Source: Henricia sp. BOLD:AAB3569 (lineage: Eukaryota > Echinodermata > Asteroidea > Spinulosida > Echinasteridae). From it: a stretch of 64,000 bases of DNA. Under the pieces are notes generated by a model. That model ran no database searches. It was not told the origin of the DNA and saw only the letters and a list, made by a program, of their open reading frames with translations. The position numbers and the translations under genes were made by a program. Below are positions 11,101 through 19,599 of this stretch, piece by piece. The DNA lies in contig JBBELK010000369.1 of assembly GCA_037783545.1 (NCBI GenBank), positions 1,178,001 through 1,242,000 of the forward strand, given 5' to 3'. How positions within the stretch are numbered: the stretch's first letter is position 1; each line of letters begins with the position of its first letter.

Positions 11101-14100
11101 GAAAATAAATCAGTTTTCCCAGGAATTTCTTAAGAAAAAATCTTTAAGTATTAAACGGCCATCAAACTTTCCTTTAAAGGCACAGGCTCATCAGCAGTGC
11201 GCACGCGCCAAATTCGTGCCACGAATTACGCAGCTCTATGCCTTTGCTATGGAGCTACGTATTTCGTGGCACGAATTTGGCACGCGCGCATTGCTGACGA
11301 TCCTGTGCCTTTAAACGTGCGTTTACGAGATGATTTACGTGAGCTAATAAGACAAACTGTCCAGTTATGTCCTTTTTGCCTAGTCGATAAAGCTGTCTGC
11401 TGCCACCAACCGGCAACAGAATGCCAATTGCGATCGGGCGCAGAAGTATGTCAGTGTATATAATAGAGCTCAGTTAGAGTATGTCACGCTGCCCCAAAAA
11501 ATGAGTTAAGGAGGATATATGTGCTACGTGAACATAAAATCGCTTGGTTGGGTAAAAATCGTGGACATCTCCTTAAGGTGTATATTACTCTTTTTTTCTA
11601 AAAATATTTAACTTTTTAACCATCAAGTATGAAAATCAAACAATTGTTTTGGCGCCTTGCTTGACGCCTTTTTGCCTGCGAAGATATGCAAATCGTACGC
11701 TATACTATGCTTATGGACATCTGTTTACGGGCCCAAAACGAGTATTTTTTGCCCCAATTTTTTTGTAACAGCCCGACGCAGTTATACCCAACCGCGTCAT
11801 CCAACCTTACGTGCACTACTGCACGTGTGACACTCAGATCTACTGGTTGGGGGCGCTCTACGGCTACAAAGGTCTGCTGCTCATCTTTGGAACATTCTTG
11901 GCGTGGGAAACCAGAAAGGTACACCAGTCTTTAAAGGACAATTCCAGGCCTGGGTTAATCTATCGCATTACAGAAGAACAATCCATACAGTATTCAATTC
12001 CGCTGGTTGAAATTTTGTTCACCGTAGATTAATACCCAAATCTTAGCTCCAAAGTCCAATTTCTATTTGATTTTTCGCGCTGCCATGTTTTTTAAAATTC
12101 GCGCCACATCCGGGAACTTATTACGTCACGTCCACACTGTACATGGCCGGCCGTGCCAGACGAATGTCACACAACCACGCTGCGTGTACAAATGCTGTTA
12201 TCTCCATGTGTGATTGAGGATGTGTATGATAAAAACCAAGCTGTGTGTAAGTCAGCTCAGTACCTCGTCTACGTTCCGAGAAAACAATAAAAAAAACTGT
12301 CCATGCTTTGAAGAAATTGTGCAAAGCCATTGTCCTATTTAGGCTGGTTCCTTGGCTATAACTCCACGAAAACAGAACCACGATACCACAGTAGTCATGA
12401 CCTTAATGTTGTTCACATGAGGGCGCCCTTGTAAACAAATGCGTGTTCACACACATTTATATAAATTCATCTTTAATTATTGTCTAAGATATATTCCAAG
12501 TCAAAGCCGGGAATGGGAACCATTGTTTCGAAACCATCCTGAATCTGACCTTTAACTTTTGATTTGACCCTTCAGGTCACCATTCCCGGTCTAAACGACA
12601 GCAAGCTAATCGGGATCAGCGTGTACAACGTCATCATCCTGTGCCTAATTGGCGTAGCAGTAAGCGTGGCTATCAGCGGCAACCCAGAGGTTTTATTCAT
12701 ATTCCTAGCGTGCATTATTCTCTTCTGCACTAGCATCACGCTACTCGTCATTTTCGTTCCAAAGGCAAGGAAAGTCCATTCAGTTGCGACATGAGGTCCA
12801 GCGACGCCATTTTGTCGCCACCATAATGTGAACAGATAATCTTTTCACATTATGGTGGCGAAAATGTTTTTAATCAAAAAGAAATTTTAATATCCTACAA
12901 AATAGAAATCTTAATGTCTTTTCTTGTTTTTCTTGTTGGGTATTTGAGTACCAATTTTAAGTTGTGCATTGGTAAGTAAACAAAATGGCGTCTCCCATGA
13001 CTCCAAATTGTCGTGCAAGGGACTCTGGCAAGGAAAGACCTAGGGCGCCACCAAGAGGCCATGTCATACTTACATGATATGAACCTGCTAACGTGTGACA
13101 TAGCAAACACCACTCGCACAGTATGAAAGAACTTTATGTACTGTTTTTGCTGCATAATGTGGGATTATTTGTTTAGAAAGACTACTACTGTTCATTTTGA
13201 CGTAAAATGAATGGACGGTATCATTTTGTTTTTCAACGCAAAGGGGGCGCTATTTCGGCACGTAACTTCAGGAACACGCAAGCCAAGAACAAATTTCAGT
13301 AAAAACAAGAATTCTAACTGGAATTGTGGCAAACTGCTGCAGCTTACAACAAGCAACATGTTAAACAAATCCAAACAATCATGGATTACAAACTTTTCAG
13401 AAAGTTGGAGAAGATAGGGGAAGCTTTTGTGCAAAATGTATAGCCGAGTGTGATTATCCTGCGTTCAAAAACGTTTAGAATTATTCTTTACAAACCTGAA
13501 AAAAGCGTTTATTCTCGCCAAATCACGCAAGTATTCAACGTACAACGACGCATGACAAAAGCTAATCTTGCATATTAGTTATTTTAAACATTCTTTGGCA
13601 GATAATTGCAGTGGTGAAGTACCCGGATGGTGATCCAGCCCAATTCAGAACGGGCCTAGCTAAGACCAAGGCGGCCAGTAGCAACAATACTAACACCAGC
13701 ATGGCTTCAGAGAATGACACACTCAGAAATAGGATTCAAGAGGTATATAGGATGCCTGATACCCAACTGTGGATTCTGCCCAATTTAGAATACATGTACA
13801 TACATGAACTACCTTACTTGTATAACATAACACCGGACATACAACGGGTGTTCACTAAGTCTTGTTCACAATTAGTGCCAAAGCCTTGATTAGTTCTAAG
13901 AGTTGTGGGTTCGAATCCCCGGTCCGGTCCATCTATGGTACATGTGCCCCTGAGCAAGGCATTTGGCCACGCATTGCATCTCGCCACCCAGGAGTAAAAA
14001 TGGGTACCTGAGAGGGTAGCTGATGTTTATGATTAGCCATTGAGCGCCTGATAAGCAGCCGGGGCTGTATAGACGATGTGCCCTCTGGCATCACAATCAA

Positions 14101-14723
14101 CCAAAACATGCCTGGCGTTATGCGTACGCATCGTGTTCTGCATAAATTTGGTTTAGGAATGAGGTCGCATTTCAAATCATCTTTGAATTATGTGACCTTT
14201 GACACATTACCAAACCGAATTTATGCAAAGCAGGATGCGCGCGCACAACGACGACCAATTTTTAACAGAGGGCGCGTTAGATATAAACAAAGAGCACATC
14301 TGAGATGGTATGGAGCCCTATGATAAAGGGTAATAATGTGGGCGCCTTGAGCGGGTTTCCCCGGATAAGTGCGTGATATAGGTCAACATTATGAAACAAT
14401 GTAAAGTTATAGAAAATGGGACATTTATTACTTTTTATTTAAAATTTGAGCATAACCGGTACAACGTCAAACTGAATTTAACAATTTTTGGTAATTTTTC
14501 CCCACCATAGCTCGAAGCCCAAGTCCAAACACTTGAAACTCAGACCAAATCTCGCCCCATCCCGGCCAACGGCGCCGGGTTCGGCTGCTGGATCTGCGGA
14601 CTCGTCTGCGGCTTTTCTCCTTCCAGAGGGAAGAAATATTCCCACGATAACGGCACCGGTGATCTCCCTTCACTGGATGATTCTCCGCCTTCCGGTAGCA
14701 GCACAGCAATCGCTAATATTTGA
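1613..14723 (+). CDS. GABBR2-like: GABA-B receptor-like class C GPCR with inserted C-type lectin domain (3' part, 13 exons)
   Basis: Thirteen exons join in phase: 1613-1721, 5121-5181, 5776-5971, 6359-6537, 8009-8086, 9296-9461, 9953-10085, 10475-10582, 10790-10912, 11772-11918, 12576-12764, 13602-13742 and 14511-14723 (stop TGA). Together they encode 613 residues. The order is VFT end, CTLD, last VFT strands, linker, seven membrane segments, coiled coil and tail. Signature stretches match GABBR2: KMSSPNLNNL before TM2, FGAMFSKTWRVH after TM3, GYKGLL in TM5, FLAWETRKV and GLNDSKLIG before TM6. GABA-B receptors are obligate heterodimers at the plasma membrane coupling to Gi/o; in vertebrates GABBR2 carries the G-protein contact. 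The exon model is inferred by reading; every junction has a GT (one GC) donor, an AG acceptor and matching phase. The N-terminal signal peptide and most of the VFT domain are not in the window. Confidence 0.9.
2109..2960. mobile_element. Inverted-repeat DNA element with nested hairpins
   Basis: Arms of about 52 bases at 2109-2160 and 2909-2960 are near-perfect reverse complements (core CCCGACCTGCTGGGGATGC). The interior contains a second inverted repeat at about 2571-2810, itself containing further inverted arms around ACTAGTTCCCTGTCCACA, and a small hairpin at 2852-2878. No transposase frame is seen, so it is non-autonomous. It lies in the receptor intron 1722-5120. Confidence 0.7.
2959..3268. 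mobile_element. MITE with about 35-bp terminal inverted repeats
   Basis: Starts AAGGCGGATACACACTATCG and ends with its reverse complement with one or two changes. It abuts the right end of the preceding inverted-repeat element. No coding capacity. Confidence 0.7.
3269..4892. other. Intron stretch with no supported feature
   Basis: AT-rich intron sequence of the receptor gene. An open frame of 152 codons at 4162-4620 runs through a poly-T tract and has no recognisable domain, so I treat it as chance. Confidence 0.5.
4893..5015 (+). repeat. Dispersed repeat F3, copy 1
   Basis: Shares about 110 bases with 15793-15921 in the same orientation, including GCGCACCCTGCCTCAG and CAGTCGGCCTTGC. It lies about 105 bases before the receptor exon at 5121. 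Origin unknown; no tRNA-like boxes recognised. Confidence 0.6.
5776..6537 (+). CDS. C-type lectin domain cassette exons within the receptor
   Basis: Exon 5776-5971 opens with SCVDGWRKYHSTCFKLV and continues through AFCARSIPGALLAHFEAKH and EFLVNI, the usual start, alpha-1 and alpha-2 segments of a long-form CTLD. Exon 6359-6537 carries GACVVLDFQNGGKLQ, then TTDC and ends PFVCRVRA. All six cysteines of a long-form CTLD are present. The WIGL motif is replaced by WLVT, and neither EPN/QPD nor WND is visible, so classical calcium-dependent sugar binding is doubtful. Both outer junctions are phase 1 and the internal one is phase 2. The domain is about 124 residues, normal for the family. It shares strand and reading phase with the receptor exons on both sides, so it is read as part of the receptor. 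Confidence 0.85.
6694..7648. mobile_element. TTAA-flanked non-autonomous DNA element
   Basis: A perfect 21-base inverted repeat (TTAAACAGCTAG then AATCCCCCC) closes both ends, and both ends carry TTAA, as in piggyBac-type target duplications. It fills most of the intron between the CTLD and linker exons. The internal 74-codon frame at 6990-7214 shows no transposase features. Confidence 0.65.
8009..9461 (+). CDS. GABBR2-like: Last VFT strand, linker and TM1 exons
   Basis: Exon 8009-8086 encodes EKQVALYSAWDDTLEW followed by RDEIEWP, matching the strand that follows the IEQLQ turn in GABA-B receptors. A long pyrimidine tract precedes its acceptor. Exon 9296-9461 starts with GGSPPLDRT, the linker motif of the family, then encodes TM1 (GVVAFCIAASIFFLVFN) and the start of loop 1. 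A 5' extension of this exon's frame from an ATG near 9280 is intronic: the acceptor just before the GGSPP codons restores phase with the exon before. Confidence 0.85.
8850..8965. repeat. SINE-like fragment F4, copy 1
   Basis: Resembles 27715-27800: both carry GAGACACCGG, GAATCCC, then a segment with ATGCTCTGG and ATCTTT. The longer copy suggests a retroposon 3' part. Intronic in the receptor gene. Confidence 0.45.
9558..9905. repeat. Dispersed element F1, copy in receptor intron
   Basis: Contains the family landmarks CATTTGCAGGGACCCAA, GTTGATAGCAATGG-like and TCAGGTTTTCTGAAG. Related copies lie at about 23975-24725, 29650-29925, 32935-33165, 40118-40537 and 45202-45579. Better preserved copies have TTAA at both ends. 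Confidence 0.55.
9953..12764 (+). CDS. GABBR2-like: Seven-membrane core exons (TM2 to TM7)
   Basis: Exon 9953-10085 encodes TM2, 10475-10582 TM3 and loop 2, 10790-10912 TM4, 11772-11918 extracellular loop 2 plus TM5, and 12576-12764 TM6, TM7 and the start of the tail. Loop 2 contains the cysteine pair CTC, loop i2 contains KTWRVHRV, and TM7 is followed by VIFVPK. Apart from the phase-1 and phase-2 entries at TM2, junctions here are phase 0. The last exon uses a GC donor. Confidence 0.9.
10617..10750 (+). repeat. 18-bp minisatellite
   Basis: About seven tandem units of GTCGACCCGACTTGTGGT with point variants. It lies between the TM3 and TM4 exons, 40 bases before the TM4 acceptor. The long frames in both directions here are by-products of the repeat. 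Confidence 0.85.
11178..11310. mobile_element. TTAA MITE family M1, copy 1
   Basis: A nearly fully palindromic 133-bp element flanked by TTAA on both sides, starting AGGCACAGGCTC and ending with its reverse complement. Four more copies lie in the window (46158, 50171, 57826, 60110). Intronic between TM4 and TM5 exons. Confidence 0.8.
12140..12500 (+). repeat. Dispersed repeat F2 copy in receptor intron
   Basis: Carries the family landmarks TTGTGCAAAGCC-like, TCCTATTTAGGCTGG and a distal segment TTTATATAAATTCATC. Same family as 18470-18800 and 34055-34600. It ends about 75 bases before the TM6 exon. Confidence 0.6.
12765..12766 (+). other. GC donor of a GC-AG intron
   Basis: The exon encoding VIFVPK ends AAG and is followed by GCAAGG. 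Splicing here to 13602 keeps phase 0 and joins TM7 to the coiled-coil exon. Reading through instead gives only nine more residues before a TGA at about 12792. GC donors with AAG before them are the known minor class. Confidence 0.65.
12827..12866. repeat. Short perfect hairpin
   Basis: GCCACCATAATGTGAA is followed, after a short loop, by its reverse complement. It lies just after the GC-donor exon. Confidence 0.6.
13160..13440. repeat. Dispersed repeat related to 28057-28380
   Basis: Shares GGGCGCT, GGCAAACTGCTGCAG-like, CAAGCAACATGT-like and CATGGATTACAAA with the second copy in the same order. The second copy lies inside a TTAA-ended element at 27985-28565, so this is likely an internal fragment of that family. 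Confidence 0.5.
13602..14723 (+). CDS. GABBR2-like: Receptor C-tail: short coiled coil and cysteine cluster
   Basis: Exon 13602-13742 ends in SENDTLRNRIQE. Exon 14511-14723 begins LEAQVQTLETQT. Together they give two to three heptads like the GABBR2 dimerisation coil, but much shorter than the vertebrate one. After it comes a glycine and cysteine rich patch (GCWICGLVCGF), a possible palmitoylation site, then an acidic serine-proline tail ending AIANI. The stop is at 14721-14723. Confidence 0.75.
13885..14075 (+). repeat. SINE-like sequence with B-box, copy 1
   Basis: Contains GGTTCGAATCC (pol III B-box-like), then TGGTACATGTGCCC, GGCAAGGCA-like and GGGGCTGTATA. A second copy in the same orientation is at 19140-19310. 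The A-box end is eroded. It lies in the last intron of the receptor gene. Confidence 0.55.
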
Positions 14724-14807
14724 TGGAACGCCTGCAGAACAAACTATTAAGTATTCTTGTAGTATTCACTTTGCATTACTAACAATTTGGGTAAGTTTTT
14801 GTTCACT

Positions 14808-14813
14808 AATAAA
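14808..14813 (+). terminator. Poly(A) signal of the receptor gene
   Basis: AATAAA lies 85 bases after the receptor stop codon. It is the first canonical signal downstream. Confidence 0.5.
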
Positions 14814-15213
14814 TCTGTTAACAAGATGCTATATTGTGTAACAGGTCTTCGAATTACTGACAGGATCAGTAATTCTGATAATTGTTTATATCTATTAATT
14901 TAAATGTTACAAATCCTTCTGTATTTGTGGTCATTTTGTAATTAAGATTTGCAAATGTGCCCAAGTATTTGGGCACATTAATTCCCCCCAAAAGAAACTA
15001 TTTTTCACGCGTAATTGTTTCTATTTTCCGTCCAAACAAGAATCCATAGAGTTGAGTGTGTTTATAAATATGGTTCAAGTGCACTTTGAAAAGTAGGTTT
15101 TTTTAGAGTTGGAGTTTTTGTATATGCAGAAACTCTGTACATGTAACGGGTAATAAACTAGCACAAGACCGGACGCACAATTTGTAAAAACGCAACAAGG
15201 CATTAAGCATTTT

Positions 15214-15361
15214 TATAGAGCTTATGCACGGCAGCCATGACAGAGAACAGGTTTTCATATTTAAATGATGTGACAATATATCCACAATGTGCCTACTCGT
15301 GCATGACGCACTGTGACAATGTGACTGCCCTCTGTCATGGCCGCCGTGCATAAGGTCTATA
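15214..15361. mobile_element. MITE family M2 (mariner-like, TA ends), copy 1
   Basis: Ends read TATAGAGCTTATGCACGG and the reverse complement with one change; subterminal GCCATGACAGAG is also mirrored. Other copies are at 34259-34407 and 39749-39887. Confidence 0.7.
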
Positions 15362-15792
15362 GATTGTATCAATAAATGTATTTCTATCTGTTGATAAGCT
15401 AAAAAATAACAAATCCGCGACCGTTTTTACACTTAAAATTTACAATTCCCATTTTTAAATGTGAGTGTGTGTTAGCACGGGGACGTTACCAAAACAATTG
15501 CACAATATACGTGGGTTGTGTGTTATAACGTGGCTTTTAAGATTGTGTGTGAACGTAATATTAATAATATTTTATCGAGTAAAAAAAAAAATTTTTAAAC
15601 ATAGTTACCTTAATACAACATATTTGTTTATATTTCGGGAAAATATTTAAGACCGGTTTTTATCTGTTTAAGACCACTGGGAGAATCCTGCAGTTAAGGG
15701 CTCTCAGAAAACCAATTTTGTTGGTTTATCAAACTTGATTGAACCCGTGTGGAATGAGCTGACCTCTGTAGACGTGCATCTCACAAAACAGC

Positions 15793-15921
15793 CCTAGAAG
15801 TGCAGGATCTATAGGAAGGCACTTCAGGTAGAGTAGCGCACCCTGCCTCAGCGGCTCTTACGGAGGCTGGTGCAGTCGGCCTTGCCACAAGAGGTGGTCA
15901 TGCACGTTACTGACTGATAAA
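15793..15921 (+). repeat. Dispersed repeat F3, copy 2
   Basis: Second copy of the 4893-5015 sequence, same strand, with scattered substitutions. Function unknown. Confidence 0.6.
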
Positions 15922-16179
15922 TCGGTCCGCCTCCCTTATCTTTTGATCGGAGTATACCTCGCGTTACTTATTTTAAGGTTTTTTGTTGCTGTTAATAAAA
16001 GGGTGCTGTCATTTCCCCTCAATAATCTGAATGTCTTTCGTAACCAAATGCTTACTGATAGTTTGCCCCTGTTCAAATTAGTTGTTCCCCGTTTTGTTAA
16101 AACCGTATATTAAACATGGTCCTTAAAAGTACAATTATTGAAATATTACAAATAGGAAAAACTATCATACACCACCGCC

Positions 16180-16350
16180 ACCTGAGGCTATGGAGCATGA
16201 CATAAAAAAAAGTGTTTTCAAAGAAAAACTTGATATGTTCCCATTGCTAAAATCATGTTTCCTAACCAAATTTACACTTTCTGGGACATTATCATGTCGT
16301 GTTAGGAAGAATTAGTGGCGGGGTGTACGGTATTTATACCCTACAAATAT
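16180..16350 (-). repeat. Dispersed repeat F5 fragment
   Basis: Matches, in reverse orientation, the starts of 31182-31860 and 38757-39350. Shared words include CTAACCAAATTTACAC and GACATTATCATGTC. Confidence 0.6.
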
Positions 16351-17060
16351 ACATGTATAGGCCTATACTTCGTACAAAGGCACTAAAACGTCTGCGTGGG
16401 CGAATTTGCACTCGGAGTCCATGCTTATAAGTCTATTTTACGCACAACGAAGAAAGAAGCAAGCGAAATTTGTCGCAAAGTATCTTATAGCTTTCCGCTG
16501 GATTTGCGATGAGTGTGTTCACACAAAACGAGTAACAAGAGTGGTAAGCCTATATTCCTTCGTTTTCATACTGAAATTTGAAGTTTTAATCTTCGGACGA
16601 TCGTTTTGTTTTCGTATGGACGCGCTTTTCCGTCTGAAATGACCGTTTCGAACCATTTTGTATACACGCGAATTTTCCGTTCACGAACGGTTCAGAAACG
16701 AAACTGACTTAACGCCGAGCGGCTTTCTGGTGGATGGTATGGGGTTCGAACACGATCGACCCATCCCCGAGTTCGGATACCGATGTCCGCTCATCATTTT
16801 GAGTCAGCTGATCTGCCCGGAGAGTCAAAGGTCTTCGGTTCATATCCCGACGAGGCCCATATGATTTTTCTCTCACCCCGTGTTTCATTGTTTTTGGGTG
16901 TAATTTATGACGTCATTGCTTCTTTCCACGAAGTCCTAGCTTCTTTTATGACGTCATTGTTCCTTGCAAAGGGGAAAACGTTTCAAATGTTTTGGCAAAT
17001 CGGACAACCAGGTCTCGTTAATTGGTCTCCAATAAAACATCCGATTGTCGTGTTCGATTA

Positions 17061-19563
17061 CTACCAAGAAACAAATAACGGTGGCTTTCGGACGAACTCG
17101 CCTTTTTGCACGTTCAAATCCTTGAAATTTTTAAACAAATTCTCCGTCGTTTGATCTTTGCTATACTCGGAAAACAGATGAATAAGCTGACGTATATCCC
17201 TCGCGTCTGCACGGACCAGCTTGCCCGCAAGCGCAAGTCCGCTCGGAACGAACTCTAAAGCCACCCAATATCTCCCCTCTTGATGCGTAATGTAGCTTCG
17301 AATGTTCGACACAAAATTAGGTGTCGATTCCATACTGTCGGACAACTGAAGGTAATATTCCGACTTGTCTTTAGCGTACGTAAAGAGAAAAGCTGCGTCG
17401 AAATTGCGTTTGACTTGTTCCGTTAATTTCCCTTCGAGTTTTTGAAGATTTGGTGGGTAAAAAGACCGGGGAACTTCGATTAGCTGGAGCAGACCGCTCT
17501 GGACATGCTCGCCGAAGCTTGAGACGATATCCCGGGCGTCTTGTCGAGCAGTCGCGTCAATGACACTCGTTACGATCACGATGCTAATTTTTGGCCGCTC
17601 GGATGGAGGAATGTTGTCGATCAGTGATTGTAAAGTGCGTTTCAATTCGCTCTTGCCTTTTGGAAGCGGAGAGTTATGCAGGATGCCGATTGTGAGAAAA
17701 CCTGGAAAGAAAATAGAGTTGCAATCGAGTGGTCATGATCGTGGTATACGCCTAGCAACACATTAAGGATACAGAAACGTATGAAGCGACTTGCTTAAAT
17801 TTCTATTGAAGTGATTCTGAGAAAACGTTTTGTGCTTTAAAATTAGGGTCTTGTCATTTTCGCGTTGCCAGAAAGAACAGAGTTTCGGATGCCGAGAACA
17901 GTCAGGCGAACATTGTTTGTATTCTCAATCTCCGCTCAGTGGGGAGTGGATAAAGAACAAAGATGGCCGACAAAGAATAAATGGCTTAGTCGCATCTTCA
18001 GCAAGTTATTGTACATGTTGAAACTACATGTTTTGACATTACAAGAGAAAATAGCGCCATAAATAACATAAGGTCCTCCATGGGGCTTACTTTGACTAAG
18101 ATTTTGAGGCGGTATTTTCTCAACAGCCAGAGCGTTACCAGCCACCATTTTGCAACCTCAAGCTCGTTTGCACTTTCGTAACTGCCAAACCATGAACGCC
18201 GTTCTCAAGTCACTTGGTTTCGAAGACGCCCTTCTGCGCGAGAGAGATATCGTTATTGCATGCACTGCCTCGCTGTTTGCCAATATGGCAGTTCCGTGCA
18301 AATAGCAGCGGGAGGTAAAGTATTGTACCTTTGCGTTCCCTGGGATGGCCAACAACCAAGGCTTCGTCTTGCACGGAAGGCTGCTGGTCATGCGTCGTGT
18401 GGACTGGCACTGGTACTAGAACCACCTATATCATAGCAGAAACGAGAGTAGAGGCCTAAAATGTATACCCTTAAAGATATATTACAGGATTGCAAAAGTG
18501 TTACAAACAGCATTATCTCCATGTGTGATTGATGATGTGTATAAGTCAGTTCAGTACCTAATCTACGTTCCGAGAAAATAATGAAAAACTGTCTATGCTT
18601 TCAAAAAATTGTGTGAAACCGCCATCCTATTTAGGCTGGTTCCCTGGCTATACTACAGTGAAAACGGAGCCATAGTAAGGGGTCGTTCACATATAGACTC
18701 CCTACTAAGAAAAAAAGGTGCTGAACACGCATTTATATAATTTCTTCTTCAATCGTTTTCTCATAAGATATCTCGGTTTTTCCGGTCAAATGGTTTATTA
18801 ACATTTTGGGGCATCGCAGTCCTGTAGCCTATACTGTTTTAAAACCCCGTGGCCGCCATTTTGGATCTCGTGCTGTGGTAAGTGAAATCATCCAGATCTG
18901 TCAGGAAAACAATTCCTTTCAACCTCGTTACCTTGTTGGTTCTTGCGGTGACATTTGAAATATTCTTCACTTCTAAAACAGCTAATTCATTCTTCACCCC
19001 AGCAATTCTAAGCGTCGGAATTTGTATCCTTGGCACGTGGTATTGACCTAAAATACACGAAAAAAAGACAAAAACATTGTAAAAACACTAACAAAAATTC
19101 TAAATAAATCCATTTTGTGCTATCATGGCTTATCAAATCCCAAAATCTTGGTTCGAATCGAGGTCTGACCTTTTCCATGGTACATGTGCCCTTGGGCAAG
19201 GCACTTTGCCATAAATTGACTCTCTCCACACAGGAGGAAATGGGTACCTGTATAGTAAAGGTGTTTGATTAGTTCATGAGCAACCGGGGCTGTATACTCC
19301 CCAGGGAGCTGAGATGGTTTATTTATTTTTTTGCGGCTATTATAGACCCAAATGACCAGGAGTTTTGATGTAAAGCACCATACATATGTTCGCTACATTC
19401 TGTAAATATCTACATTTTTATCAAAAGAAATTTGTTGGGGTGGGGGCGTGATTCCATACCTACCGAAAGCATCTTTAACCACTTTGAGATAGATTGGCAC
19501 ACTGCATATGATAATCACGATACACACGACCAGGAATATGCATCTAGCTTTCCGACTGAACAT
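17061..19563 (-). CDS. MGAT4-like glycosyltransferase gene A, divergent, probably catalytically dead
   Basis: Minus-strand gene. Exon 1 is 19464-19563, with 5' untranslated sequence to about 19594: MFSRKARC then a single hydrophobic anchor. Exon 2 is 18932-19047 (stem, with the N-glycosylation sequon NVT). A possible exon 3 is 17869-17929. Exon 4 is 17061-17701 with stop TAG. Exon 4 has the family landmarks FLTIGI, SLIDN, SGLLQLIEVPRSFYPP and YYLQL. MGAT4 enzymes add beta-1,4-GlcNAc to the alpha-1,3-mannose arm of N-glycans in the Golgi. The acidic motif that is DDD in genes B-D reads SDS here, the WRSKENLD segment is replaced, and the protein stops soon after KPPLF, losing the conserved HVGxxSSL end. 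A non-enzymatic partner or a decaying gene are both possible. Exon 2 is 116 nt, exactly as in genes C and D. Confidence 0.75.
17869..17929 (-). CDS. Candidate exon 3 of gene A
   Basis: Reading IENTNNVRLTVLGIRN then SVLSG, it aligns loosely with LENLDRESALVIGHRKENRG of gene B. It enters at phase 0 and leaves at phase 1, as required, but is shorter than its counterparts (61 versus 97-112 nt) and needs a GC donor. Treat as tentative. Confidence 0.35.
18470..18800 (+). repeat. Dispersed repeat F2 inside gene A
   Basis: Carries TCCTATTTAGGCTGG and the flanking landmarks of the family, on the strand opposite to gene A, in its intron 2. Confidence 0.6.
19140..19310 (+). repeat. SINE-like sequence with B-box, copy 2
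   Basis: GGTTCGAATCG, TGGTACATGTGCCC and GGGGCTGTATA match the copy at 13885-14075. It lies in intron 1 of gene A. Confidence 0.55.
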
Positions 19564-19599
19564 TTTGCCACCAATCTTCTCGGACTCAGAAACACTGAA

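Larger units (their letters stand above)
14830..17060. other. Intergenic region, receptor to MGAT4-like gene A
   Basis: Contains a mariner-type MITE (15214-15361), a dispersed repeat (15793-15921) and a further dispersed fragment (16180-16350). The open frames at 16406-17154 show no recognisable domain. No gene is supported. Confidence 0.5.

Noticed and set aside
18192-18305. Plus-strand frame reading MNAVLKSLGFED then ALLRERD
   Set aside because: Short, inside an intron of gene A on the other strand, with no supporting motif. It superficially recalls transposase N-termini, but nothing follows.
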